From Clostridiales bacterium (GTDB lineage: Bacteria > Bacillota > Clostridia > Tissierellales > Sedimentibacteraceae), in assembly GCA_003497505.1 (NCBI GenBank), contig DNNV01000095.1, positions 11,013 to 18,139 of the forward strand: a stretch of 7,127 nucleotides of DNA. Reading direction: 5' to 3'. Within the stretch, counting starts at the first letter, position 1. Each line of letters opens with the position of its first letter. A model generated the notes under the pieces. It worked only from the letters and a program-made list of their open reading frames with translations. It had not been told where the DNA came from and ran no database searches. This document shows, piece by piece, positions 1 through 5,183 of this stretch. Made by a program: the position numbers and the translations under genes.

Positions 1-9
1 AATTAGTAT

Positions 10-68
10 ATACTGTTTTCCGCTGTTGCGGACAATTATTTGTCCGCATTTTAAAATTAAAACAGTAT
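10..68. repeat. Nested inverted repeats
   Basis: A perfect 10-bp inverted repeat (ATACTGTTTT at 10-19, AAAACAGTAT at 59-68) encloses a second perfect 9-bp inverted repeat (27-35 with 40-48, loop TTAT). A competing 5-bp stem, TCCGC (19-23) with GCGGA (28-32), uses the same bases as the left arm of the inner hairpin. A further 10-bp palindrome, AGTATATACT, lies at 5-14. The repeats are read directly from the sequence. Whether they form one long stem, alternative RNA structures or a protein-binding site is unknown. Confidence 0.6.
27..52 (+). terminator. Probable terminator of an upstream gene
   Basis: TGCGGACAA (27-35), loop TTAT, TTGTCCGCA (40-48) form a 9-bp perfect stem with four or five G-C pairs, followed by TTTT at 49-52. 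The U-tract is short and runs into AAAA. On the minus strand nothing T-rich follows, so a + strand transcript entering from the left is the likely user. The upstream gene is outside the window. Confidence 0.55.
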
Positions 69-127
69 TAACTCAATTTTATATTATTATATCCTAAAAG
101 TCCATAAGAATAATTTTCATTATTATG

Positions 128-155
128 TTGTTATTAGTTTTTAATTTGATATAAT
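128..155 (+). promoter_or_regulatory. Sigma-A-type promoter for the DUF4364 gene
   Basis: A perfect -10 hexamer TATAAT (150-155) lies 16 bases after TTGTTA (128-133), which matches TTGACA at four of six positions. Transcription would start near 161-163, leaving a leader of only about 20 bases before the Shine-Dalgarno and TTG start. The surroundings are very AT-rich, so the -35 call is weaker than the -10 call. Confidence 0.6.
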
Positions 156-172
156 ATACATATAAAATATGC

Positions 173-178
173 GGAGGG
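173..178 (+). promoter_or_regulatory. Ribosome binding site deciding a TTG start
   Basis: GGAGGG lies 5 bases before TTG at 184. It lies inside the longer frame that opens at ATG 169, so it cannot serve that ATG. This is the reason for choosing the TTG start. Confidence 0.75.
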
Positions 179-183
179 CAAAA

Positions 184-711
184 TTGAGCGGTAACAAAAT
201 TGCACAGGATAAATTGAAAGTTTTATATATTTTAAAATATATCAATATGCCCTTGACCAACATGGAAATTACAAATTTCATATTGGACAACGACATACTT
301 GATTATTTTACATTGCAGCAGCTATTAAGGGATTTATGCGATTCTGATTTTGTTGTTATGAGTTCTAAAAGCGGAAATGAATACTATAATATATCCGAAG
401 CCGGAATATCCGTTCTGGATATGTTCGGTGAAAAGCTGCCGGATTACTTCCTAAGGCAGGTTGAAAAGAATTTTTCAGAATTGAAAATGGAAATTAAAAA
501 AAATCGTGAATTGCTTGGTCACTACTACAAAAGAGCCGAAGAGGAATATATCGTCTCCCTTCAGGTCATGGAAAATGAATCCATCATTTTCAGTCTGAGT
601 GTCAATGTACCTGATGAAGATCTGGCCAAGAACATATGCAAAAAATGGGATTCAAATCCTGAATATATTTTTTCCAGCATAATAAAAACACTTACTTCTG
701 ATGCTAATTGA
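184..711 (+). CDS. DUF4364 family protein, winged-helix-like
   Basis: This 175-aa protein resembles the DUF4364 family of Firmicutes, whose function is not established. The N-terminal half reads as a winged helix: helices at about 10-20 and 26-35, a recognition-like helix at about 41-53 (YFTLQQLLRDL), and a hairpin wing at 56-70 containing GNEYYNIS. A long amphipathic helix (87-112) follows, then two beta-strands (121-141) and C-terminal helices (144-170). There is no signal peptide or membrane segment, so it should be cytosolic. DNA binding is inferred from the fold pattern only. The TTG start at 184 is preferred over ATG 169 because GGAGGG sits between them and the ATG has no ribosome binding site. 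It appears monocistronic from its own promoter. Its stop overlaps the 3' end of the convergent propeller gene by 8 bases. A target-specific regulator role is possible but unproven. Confidence 0.85.
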   Translation: MSGNKIAQDKLKVLYILKYINMPLTNMEITNFILDNDILDYFTLQQLLRDLCDSDFVVMSSKSGNEYYNISEAGISVLDMFGEKLPDYFLRQVEKNFSELKMEIKKNRELLGHYYKRAEEEYIVSLQVMENESIIFSLSVNVPDEDLAKNICKKWDSNPEYIFSSIIKTLTSDAN

Positions 712-1600
712 TGATTTTAATACAGCACGGTGAAAAATCAAGTGCTATTACCTTTGAAATATTCAGGCTGTCTTTGTCTACAGCAGCTATATTGTTCTTT
801 TTGGAGTTCGTAACATATATGAACTTCTCTCCTGCCGTCAGACTCTCGGGATATCCTCCGAGAAAGACGGTTTTTATTATTTCTTTTTTTGCCGTATCGA
901 TCACATATAAATTTTTGTCCACTATGTTAATGACATATAATCTATTTCTCGGATAATCAATTTCTAAATCAGATGCCATTCCCTCCAATATAAGTACCTT
1001 TTCGATTTTTCCGGATTCCGCATCAATGAAATTTATTTTGCTGTGTACATTTCCGTTTATAAAATATGTCATAACAATGATGCTGTCCTCCGCCCAAAGC
1101 ATGTGCATGGGCATGCCATCTGTGGTAAAGCGCGCAACCGGTTCCCTATCCGAATAGCCTATTATTTCATTTTCTTCGTAGCAGCATGCGTAAAGCATCT
1201 TTTTATCCTGACTGTACAGAACGTCATGAGGCTTAATCCCTGCCGGAATTGATTCGGTCAGGGCAAACGAGCATAAATCAATAACAGATATATTGTCGGA
1301 TTCGAAGTTCGCCACGTACATGTCGTTTATGTCTATGCACATGTGGCGAGGGTCTCTGCCTACGGTTTCTTCAGACAATTCATTTGATACATAATCGTAT
1401 TTATATATTTTGTTGTTGTATGAATCTGCCAGGTATACAGATCTGCCGGAATTCATAATACTGTGTACGGCAGATTTTTCCTCCTTGCCTAAATTAACTG
1501 CCTTCCTGCAAATATAATCATCACCCTGCAGTTCAATTATAAATAGCATAAGTCTGCCCTGATAAATTCCCGTTACAGATATTACATCATCATACTTCAC
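704..1600 (-). CDS. YncE-like seven-bladed beta-propeller protein
   Basis: This 298-aa protein is built from repeats of about 40 residues typical of YncE/YVTN-type beta-propellers; a literal YVTN occurs at 262-265. Repeats begin near residues 41, 81, 121, 161, 206 and 248. The N-terminal strands (6-37) and the C-terminal strand (287-298) can close a seventh blade. There is no signal peptide, unlike periplasmic E. coli YncE, so it is probably cytosolic. No enzymatic motif is evident and the ligand or partner is unknown. At one equivalent position in the seven blades the residues are H46, H86, D126, H166, D211, S253 and C293 (see findings). GTG at 1600 is chosen because a near-perfect Shine-Dalgarno (GGAGGTGAT) lies 8 bases upstream and overlaps the in-frame ATG at 1615. 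The gene is divergent from ferritin and overlaps the DUF4364 gene tail to tail. Family assignment is firm; function is not. Confidence 0.85.
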   Translation of the reverse strand: MKYDDVISVTGIYQGRLMLFIIELQGDDYICRKAVNLGKEEKSAVHSIMNSGRSVYLADSYNNKIYKYDYVSNELSEETVGRDPRHMCIDINDMYVANFESDNISVIDLCSFALTESIPAGIKPHDVLYSQDKKMLYACCYEENEIIGYSDREPVARFTTDGMPMHMLWAEDSIIVMTYFINGNVHSKINFIDAESGKIEKVLILEGMASDLEIDYPRNRLYVINIVDKNLYVIDTAKKEIIKTVFLGGYPESLTAGEKFIYVTNSKKNNIAAVDKDSLNISKVIALDFSPCCIKIIN

Positions 1601-1604
1601 AGCA

Positions 1605-1613
1605 ATCACCTCC
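1605..1613 (-). promoter_or_regulatory. Strong ribosome binding site of the propeller gene
   Basis: On the minus strand GGAGGTGAT is complementary to nearly the whole anti-Shine-Dalgarno sequence. The GGAGG core (1613-1609) is 8 bases from GTG 1600. The alternative ATG (1615-1613) overlaps this site and has no ribosome binding site of its own. Confidence 0.8.
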
Positions 1614-1621
1614 ATATAGTC

Positions 1622-1636
1622 TATGATATATTCATA
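1622..1636. promoter_or_regulatory. Palindromic possible operator, TATGA-N5-TCATA
   Basis: TATGA (1622-1626) and TCATA (1632-1636) are exact inverted half-sites around TATAT. The site lies 22 bases upstream of the propeller GTG and 86 bases upstream of the ferritin ATG. A second related palindrome, TCATATATGA, lies at 1672-1681. A shared regulator is possible, but short AT-rich palindromes also arise by chance. Confidence 0.3.
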
Positions 1637-1669
1637 AAGAAGTGAAATGTTCTACAAAAAATGTTTTAA

Positions 1670-1704
1670 TTTCATATATGAGGGTATCATTATAATATAT
1701 TTAA
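1670..1704 (+). promoter_or_regulatory. Ferritin promoter with PerR-box-like sequence
   Basis: TATAAT (1691-1696) is a perfect -10 located 27 bases before the ferritin ATG. The best -35, TTTCAT (1670-1675), is poor and only 15 bases away. The 15-mer at 1690-1704, overlapping the -10, matches the PerR consensus TTATAATnATTATAA at 11 of 14 defined positions. PerR or Fur control of ferritins is well known in Firmicutes. In DNA this AT-rich, 11 of 14 is only suggestive. Confidence 0.45.
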
Positions 1705-1722
1705 AAATAGTGAGGAGAGAAT

Positions 1723-2238
1723 ATGTTAAAGGAAAAAATATCAAAACTGTTAAACGAACAGATAAATAAAGAATTGTACTCGGCATACCTGTACTTGGAT
1801 ATGTCAAACTACTACATCGAAAACGGATTGGATGGATTCGGAAACTGGTTTAATGTTCAGGCACAGGAGGAAATGTCTCATGCGAATCTTTTCATGCAGT
1901 ATCTTCAAAACAATGGGGAAAAAATAACTCTCGGACAAATTAATGCTCCAGACGTTGCTTTTACAGATTTCAATGTTCCCCTTGTTGAATCATTGAAGCA
2001 TGAAGAATTTGTAACCGCATCTATAAACAATATATATGATGAAGCATCTCAGGTTAAAGACTACAGAACAATGCAGTTCCTTGACTGGTTCATTAAGGAA
2101 CAAGGTGAAGAAGAGAAAAATGCCGACGAGCTGATCACTAAGTACAAGGTTTTCGGCTTTGATTCAAAAGGGCTTTATATGCTTAATTCAGAGCTGGCAG
2201 CAAGAGTTTACACTGCGCCTTCACTTGTATTGGATTAA
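1723..2238 (+). CDS. ftnA: Ferritin (non-heme, FtnA-type)
   Basis: This 171-aa protein is full length for a bacterial non-heme ferritin. The family forms a 24-subunit shell that oxidises Fe(II) and stores it as a ferric mineral in the cytosol. The ferroxidase residues fall at the same numbers as in E. coli FtnA: E17 (NKELYSAY), E50 and H53 (QEEMSHA), E94 (KHEEF), Q127 and E130 (KEQGEEE). No heme-binding Met typical of bacterioferritin is evident. Four long helices cover about 3-34, 40-65, 86-113 and 116-144, with a short C-terminal helix. ATG 1723 is preceded by GAGGAG at a 5-base spacing. The gene is transcribed alone, from a promoter at 1691-1696 to a terminator at 2252-2279, and divergently from the propeller gene. 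Function is near certain; the regulator is not. Confidence 0.97.
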   Translation: MLKEKISKLLNEQINKELYSAYLYLDMSNYYIENGLDGFGNWFNVQAQEEMSHANLFMQYLQNNGEKITLGQINAPDVAFTDFNVPLVESLKHEEFVTASINNIYDEASQVKDYRTMQFLDWFIKEQGEEEKNADELITKYKVFGFDSKGLYMLNSELAARVYTAPSLVLD

Positions 2239-2251
2239 TGATTAAATAATA

Positions 2252-2290
2252 AGAGGCTGAATGTATTAATTCAGCCTCTATGTATTTTTT
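2252..2290 (+). terminator. Ferritin terminator, possibly bidirectional
   Basis: AGAGGCTGAAT (2252-2262), loop GTATTA, ATTCAGCCTCT (2269-2279) form an 11-bp perfect stem, followed by ATGTA and six Ts ending at 2290. It begins 14 bases after the ferritin stop. On the minus strand the stem is followed by TATTATTTAAT, so it may also end the LysM transcript arriving from the right. Confidence 0.85.
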
Positions 2291-2375
2291 GAACTTTTTA
2301 TCGCATATTTGCATGTTCATGCCCCTCATCTCAACAGGCAGCCTGCGAACAAGCTGCCGCCCAGATATATTCCAA

Positions 2376-3101
2376 TTAAACATTTGAACTAGCAGCAGGT
2401 CTTGGTATACATATTTTCGTTCCCACAATGAGGAAATTTGCAGGCCTTAACGTAGGATTTGCTATGAGCAGCTGAGACGGTGTCAGATTATTTGCTGTTG
2501 CTACGGTTGACAAGCTGTCCCCTGTCTTAATAACATATTCGACAGAGTTAGGTCCGCACGCCTGATAGGTTCCCGGAGGTATGCAAAGCTCGGTTCCCGG
2601 CACTATAACATTATAGTTGAAGTCCGGGTTCGACTCTCTGAGTTCATTGAGGCTGAGGTTGTATCCGATCAAAATATCGCTGAGCCTGGTTCCCTGTGCA
2701 ATGGTAACTACTGTTCCGAAAGGGCAGCCTGCCGGTACATTCGGAATGCATATTTCCTGACCTACCTTCAGGTCATATGGGTTTGCATTTGGGTTTGCCT
2801 CTAAGAGCAGGTTAAGTGGAAGGCTGTATCTCTGTGCTATATTGTAGAAGCTGTCTCCTTCCCTTATGATATAGTATGCTCCGTTAATGCATGGAGGTCT
2901 CTCCGGCACTTTCGGCACACACAGAGTCATTCCTTCTGTCAGTGTCCTGAGCCTCAAGGTCGGATTCAATTCCAGCAATCCAACTAAATTGGTTCCAAAT
3001 CTGACTGCTATGGAATTCAATGTATCTCCCGGCCGCACTTCATAAGGCATCGTAGATGGATTCGGACACTGAACCTGATTTTGGTTTTGTCTATAAATCA
3101 T
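2376..3101 (-). CDS. Protein with four LysM domains
   Basis: This 241-aa protein consists almost entirely of four LysM repeats at about 19-63, 77-120, 132-175 and 189-233. LysM domains bind N-acetylglucosamine-containing glycans, chiefly peptidoglycan. Repeats 1, 2 and 4 keep the PGD/EGD/TGD start, and all four end in [LI]C[IV]P. Repeat 3 is degenerate, with GT in place of GD. The eight cysteines fall one just before and one at the end of each repeat. There is no signal peptide, membrane segment or catalytic domain. In spore-formers such proteins often reach the spore cortex or coat without a Sec signal, so a spore location is a reasonable inference, not a demonstration. ATG 3101 is preceded by GAGGTGATT at a 10-base spacing. 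The gene follows rnhA by 82 bases with no terminator between, so it may be the last gene of a serA-rnhA transcript. Confidence 0.9.
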   Translation of the reverse strand: MIYRQNQNQVQCPNPSTMPYEVRPGDTLNSIAVRFGTNLVGLLELNPTLRLRTLTEGMTLCVPKVPERPPCINGAYYIIREGDSFYNIAQRYSLPLNLLLEANPNANPYDLKVGQEICIPNVPAGCPFGTVVTIAQGTRLSDILIGYNLSLNELRESNPDFNYNVIVPGTELCIPPGTYQACGPNSVEYVIKTGDSLSTVATANNLTPSQLLIANPTLRPANFLIVGTKICIPRPAASSNV

Positions 3102-3183
3102 TATATAATCACCTCATAATATAATTTGTTATTTCATAATATTCATGAGGCAATGAATGTTTCTTAATTTTTGTGTTTATCTA

Positions 3184-3627
3184 CTAATCAACAGCAAATT
3201 TTTCTCGTTCTCTAACCGCGATTTTATCACAGCGCTCGTTGTATTCGTGGCCCGCATGTCCCATAACATGAATAAATCTGACATTATGAGGTTCGGCAGC
3301 TTTTACCAGCCTCTGCCACAGTTCCTTGTTTAATACCTCCTTGCCGTCCGCCTTTCTCCAGTTCTTTCTCTGCCACGATACAATCCAGCCTTTATTAAAT
3401 GCATCCGTAACATATTTAGAATCTGTGGTTATATCTGCATTGCAAGGCTCTTTCAGCGCTTCCAGACCCACGATAACTCCCATGAGCTCCATTCGGTTGT
3501 TCGTAGTCTGCTTTTCTCCCCCGGAAAGCTCCATTTCTCTGCCGTTATATTCTAAAATGACTCCGTATCCGCCAGGCCCCGGATTTCCGCTGCAGGCACC
3601 GTCAGAATATATATTGACTTTTTTCAT
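3184..3627 (-). CDS. rnhA: Ribonuclease HI
   Basis: This 147-aa protein is full length for bacterial type I RNase H, which cleaves the RNA strand of RNA-DNA hybrids such as R-loops and lagging-strand primers. The four acidic catalytic residues are D9 (YSDGACSGNPG), E47 (NRMEL), D69 (TTDSK) and D134 (ERCDKIA), with the flexible-loop histidine H124 (GHAGHEYNER). The basic Trp-rich handle region (about 80-96) is present, which places it with the E. coli-type enzymes rather than the archaeal or retroviral-like ones lacking it. ATG 3627 is 6 bases after the serA stop. Its GAGG (3640-3637) lies inside the last serA codons with a 9-base spacing, so translation is probably coupled to serA. The pairing with serA has no obvious metabolic meaning. 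Confidence 0.97.
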   Translation of the reverse strand: MKKVNIYSDGACSGNPGPGGYGVILEYNGREMELSGGEKQTTNNRMELMGVIVGLEALKEPCNADITTDSKYVTDAFNKGWIVSWQRKNWRKADGKEVLNKELWQRLVKAAEPHNVRFIHVMGHAGHEYNERCDKIAVREREKFAVD

Positions 3628-3633
3628 TATTTC

Positions 3634-4803
3634 CTACCTCTTTTTTATAAGCATGACTCTTAAAATTCCGTAATGCTCTTCAAGCTCCTTTAGCTCTTCC
3701 TCTCTTAAATCTCCGATGACATCAATTATATTGCATGCATAATCTCCACGGCTTTTGTTTACCATTCCTATTATGTTCACATTCCTTCCTGCAAGAGCAG
3801 TGGTTATTTTTCCTATCATATTTGGTATATTTTTATTTAAAACAACAAGTCTGTCTGTTCCGGGATAACGCTCCATTACACAATCCGGAAAATTCACCGA
3901 ATTTGTTATATTTCCTTTTTCAAGGTATTCCGTAAGCTGTGTTACTGCCATTTCCGCACAGTTTTCCTCTGCCTCATATGTGGAACCGCCAAGATGGGGT
4001 ATGCATACAACATTTTTCGTATTAAGCATCTTTTCGCTTGGAAGGTCTGATACGTGATAGCCAACTTTGCCGCTTTCCAGAGCTTCAGAAATATCATCCT
4101 CATTCACTATTCCGTGTCTGGCAAAGTTCAATATTCTCACTCCATCCTTCATGAGCTTTATATTGTCCTTGTTAATATAGTTCTTTGTTTCTTCATTGTA
4201 TGGAGTATGGATGCTCACATAGTCGCTCCTTCTGTACAAATCATTGATGTCACTTGTATACTGAACATCCCATGACAGTCCCAGAGCGTTCTTCACAGAA
4301 ATATACGGGTCATAGCCTATTACCTCCATGCCCAGCTTTATTCCCAGATTTGCCACAAGATGTCCCACATTTCCAAGACCTATGACACCTAAAGTCTTAC
4401 CTTTAAGCTCCGGGCCCACAAATTGTGATTTTCCCCTTTCAACGCTGTCGGCAACGTCACAGCTCAATGTCTTAGTCCAGTCAATGCTGTCAATTACCCT
4501 TCTCGAAGAAATCAAAAGCCCTAAAAAAGTGAGCTCGCACACTGCATTCGCATTGGCTCCCGGAGAATTGAACACTACTATTCCTTCTTCCGCACAGCGC
4601 TCCACGGGAATATTATTTACACCTGCTCCGGACCTTGCAATGGCCTTAAGTCTCTTGGAAAATTCCATGTCGTGTATTTCCATACTTCTCATTACAATTC
4701 CGTCTGCATCACTTGTTTCCTGTTCAATTATTTCATATTTATCTTCTGAAAATAAGTTCATCGTTTCATTTGGTATTTTGCTGAACAATGCTACTTTATA
4801 CAT
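3634..4803 (-). CDS. serA: D-3-phosphoglycerate dehydrogenase, short form with ACT domain
   Basis: This 389-aa enzyme oxidises 3-phosphoglycerate to 3-phosphohydroxypyruvate with NAD, the first step of serine synthesis. The substrate domain covers about 1-95 and 285-310. The nucleotide domain contains GLGNVG (142-147) and D165 in GYDPY, which would bind the NAD ribose. The catalytic triad of the 2-hydroxyacid dehydrogenase family is R229 (FARHG), E257 (LPSEK) and H270 (IPHLGGST). An ACT domain fills about 317-389 and could bind serine as feedback inhibitor. The intervening (ASB) domain of long-form PGDH is absent. FARHG and PSEK depart from the more usual ARG and TEP forms, but the key residues remain. 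ATG 4803 is preceded by GGAGGG at an 11-base spacing. serC and serB are not in the window. Another 2-hydroxyacid substrate is possible but less likely given the ACT domain. Confidence 0.93.
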   Translation of the reverse strand: MYKVALFSKIPNETMNLFSEDKYEIIEQETSDADGIVMRSMEIHDMEFSKRLKAIARSGAGVNNIPVERCAEEGIVVFNSPGANANAVCELTFLGLLISSRRVIDSIDWTKTLSCDVADSVERGKSQFVGPELKGKTLGVIGLGNVGHLVANLGIKLGMEVIGYDPYISVKNALGLSWDVQYTSDINDLYRRSDYVSIHTPYNEETKNYINKDNIKLMKDGVRILNFARHGIVNEDDISEALESGKVGYHVSDLPSEKMLNTKNVVCIPHLGGSTYEAEENCAEMAVTQLTEYLEKGNITNSVNFPDCVMERYPGTDRLVVLNKNIPNMIGKITTALAGRNVNIIGMVNKSRGDYACNIIDVIGDLREEELKELEEHYGILRVMLIKKR

Positions 4804-4814
4804 TTTGATTTTAT

Positions 4815-4871
4815 CCCTCCGTCAACTTAATCTATAAAACTTAGTATACAACCCGTTTTAATTAAAAGCAA
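4815..4871 (-). promoter_or_regulatory. Sigma-A-type promoter and RBS of serA
   Basis: On the minus strand TTGCTT (4871-4866), a 17-base spacer and TATACT (4848-4843) give a well-spaced housekeeping promoter. Transcription should start near 4836, followed by GGAGGG (4820-4815). The leader is about 33 bases, too short for a riboswitch or T-box, so serine control at this point would need a protein repressor. Confidence 0.7.
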
Positions 4872-4915
4872 GCATAAAAAAATTATCAAAAATATAAAGT
4901 ATATGAAATGTTTAT

Positions 4916-4961
4916 TCAAAAATATTCGAGGGTCAAATACATATTAATGTATTTGACCCTC
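4916..4961 (-). terminator. Strong terminator after the small membrane protein gene
   Basis: GAGGGTCAAATACAT (4928-4942) and ATGTATTTGACCCTC (4947-4961) pair perfectly over 15 bp around an ATTA loop. On the minus strand the stem is followed by GAATATTTTTG, giving a five-T run. It begins 11 bases after the small gene's stop. No T-tract follows on the + strand, so it is directional, and it insulates serA from the thiI side. Confidence 0.88.
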
Positions 4962-4972
4962 CGTTAAGTACA

Positions 4973-5143
4973 CTATCTGCAGCAGCCGCCTCTTCCGAAA
5001 AAGCCGCCACCACCGCCAAAGCCGCCAAATAACCAGCAAATGACAAATATTATTACTATCCACTCTATCCAGTTATTGTCGCAGCATCCAACTCCTTCGT
5101 CGCAGCATCCGCCAAAATTAGTTGCTCTTACTTCATCTGACAT
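4973..5143 (-). CDS. Small Cys-pair, Gly-rich membrane protein
   Basis: This 56-aa protein has three parts: a short N-terminal segment with cysteine pairs at 13-14 and 20-21, a single hydrophobic segment at about 25-39 (from WIEWIVII) with C36 inside it, and a Gly/Phe-rich tail (40-53) ending in a third pair, C54-C55, then Arg. It is probably a single-pass membrane protein. The layout recalls small YjcZ-like sporulation proteins, but the cysteine pairs set it apart and I do not recognise a family with certainty. ATG 5143 is chosen because GAGAGGTGA ends 5 bases upstream (GAGG core 8 bases away). The longer in-frame ATG at 5173 has no ribosome binding site. A dedicated strong terminator follows. 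It lies 77 bases after thiI, but a link to sulfur transfer is only a possibility. An identical 12-base repeat encodes both GCCD motifs. Confidence 0.75.
   Translation of the reverse strand: MSDEVRATNFGGCCDEGVGCCDNNWIEWIVIIFVICWLFGGFGGGGGFFGRGGCCR
5078..5110. repeat. 12-bp direct repeat inside the small Cys-rich gene
   Basis: GTCGCAGCATCC occurs at 5078-5089 and again at 5099-5110, exactly 21 bases (seven codons) apart. Each copy encodes Gly-Cys-Cys-Asp with identical codons. Codon identity over 12 bases suggests a recent in-frame duplication of a seven-residue unit, or selection on the DNA or RNA sequence. Confidence 0.8.
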
Positions 5144-5151
5144 ATATTTCA

Positions 5152-5183
5152 CCTCTCTTTGATTATAGTTCAATATATGTATG
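5152..5183 (-). promoter_or_regulatory. Possible promoter and RBS of the small gene
   Basis: Two -10 candidates are visible on the minus strand. TATAAT (5167-5162) would start transcription inside the Shine-Dalgarno (5157-5149), which is awkward. CATACATA (5183-5176) matches the sporulation sigma-E -10 CATACAnT at six of the seven defined positions and would start near 5168, but no convincing -35 is seen. Readthrough from thiI is a third option. Confidence 0.3.

Noticed and set aside
708..1252. Open frames on + inside the propeller gene (708-956 and 1043-1252)
   Set aside because: Both are antisense to a well-supported repeat protein, and neither has a convincing ribosome binding site.
2337..2358. 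GGCAGC/GCTGCC hairpin after the LysM gene
   Set aside because: It has a 6-bp stem and a 10-base loop with no T-tract on either strand. The hairpin at 2252-2279 is the better terminator for both genes.
2183..2428. 81-codon open frame on - spanning the ferritin 3' end and terminator
   Set aside because: It crosses the ferritin terminator and the end of the LysM gene, and lacks a ribosome binding site or family resemblance.
3112..3150. Sigma-G-like promoter for the LysM gene (TGAATA and TATATTA)
   Set aside because: The implied transcription start would fall inside the Shine-Dalgarno and the -10 matches only partly. I do not claim a spore-specific promoter here.
3135..3160. ATTCAT/ATGAAT hairpin between rnhA and the LysM gene as a terminator
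   Set aside because: The stem is only 6 AT-rich base pairs and no T-run follows on the minus strand, so readthrough is expected.
4328..4837. 169-codon open frame on +, antisense to serA
   Set aside because: It lies wholly over the N-terminal half of a clear serA gene, has no ribosome binding site, and its translation shows no recognisable domain.
4804..4972. Riboswitch or T-box upstream of serA
   Set aside because: The predicted leader is about 33 bases, and the large hairpin at 4928-4961 lies upstream of the serA promoter and belongs to the preceding gene.
4973..5143. Small Cys-rich gene as a ribosomally made peptide (bacteriocin) precursor
   Set aside because: The Cys pairs flank a membrane helix rather than forming a core after a leader, and no modification, export or immunity genes are nearby.
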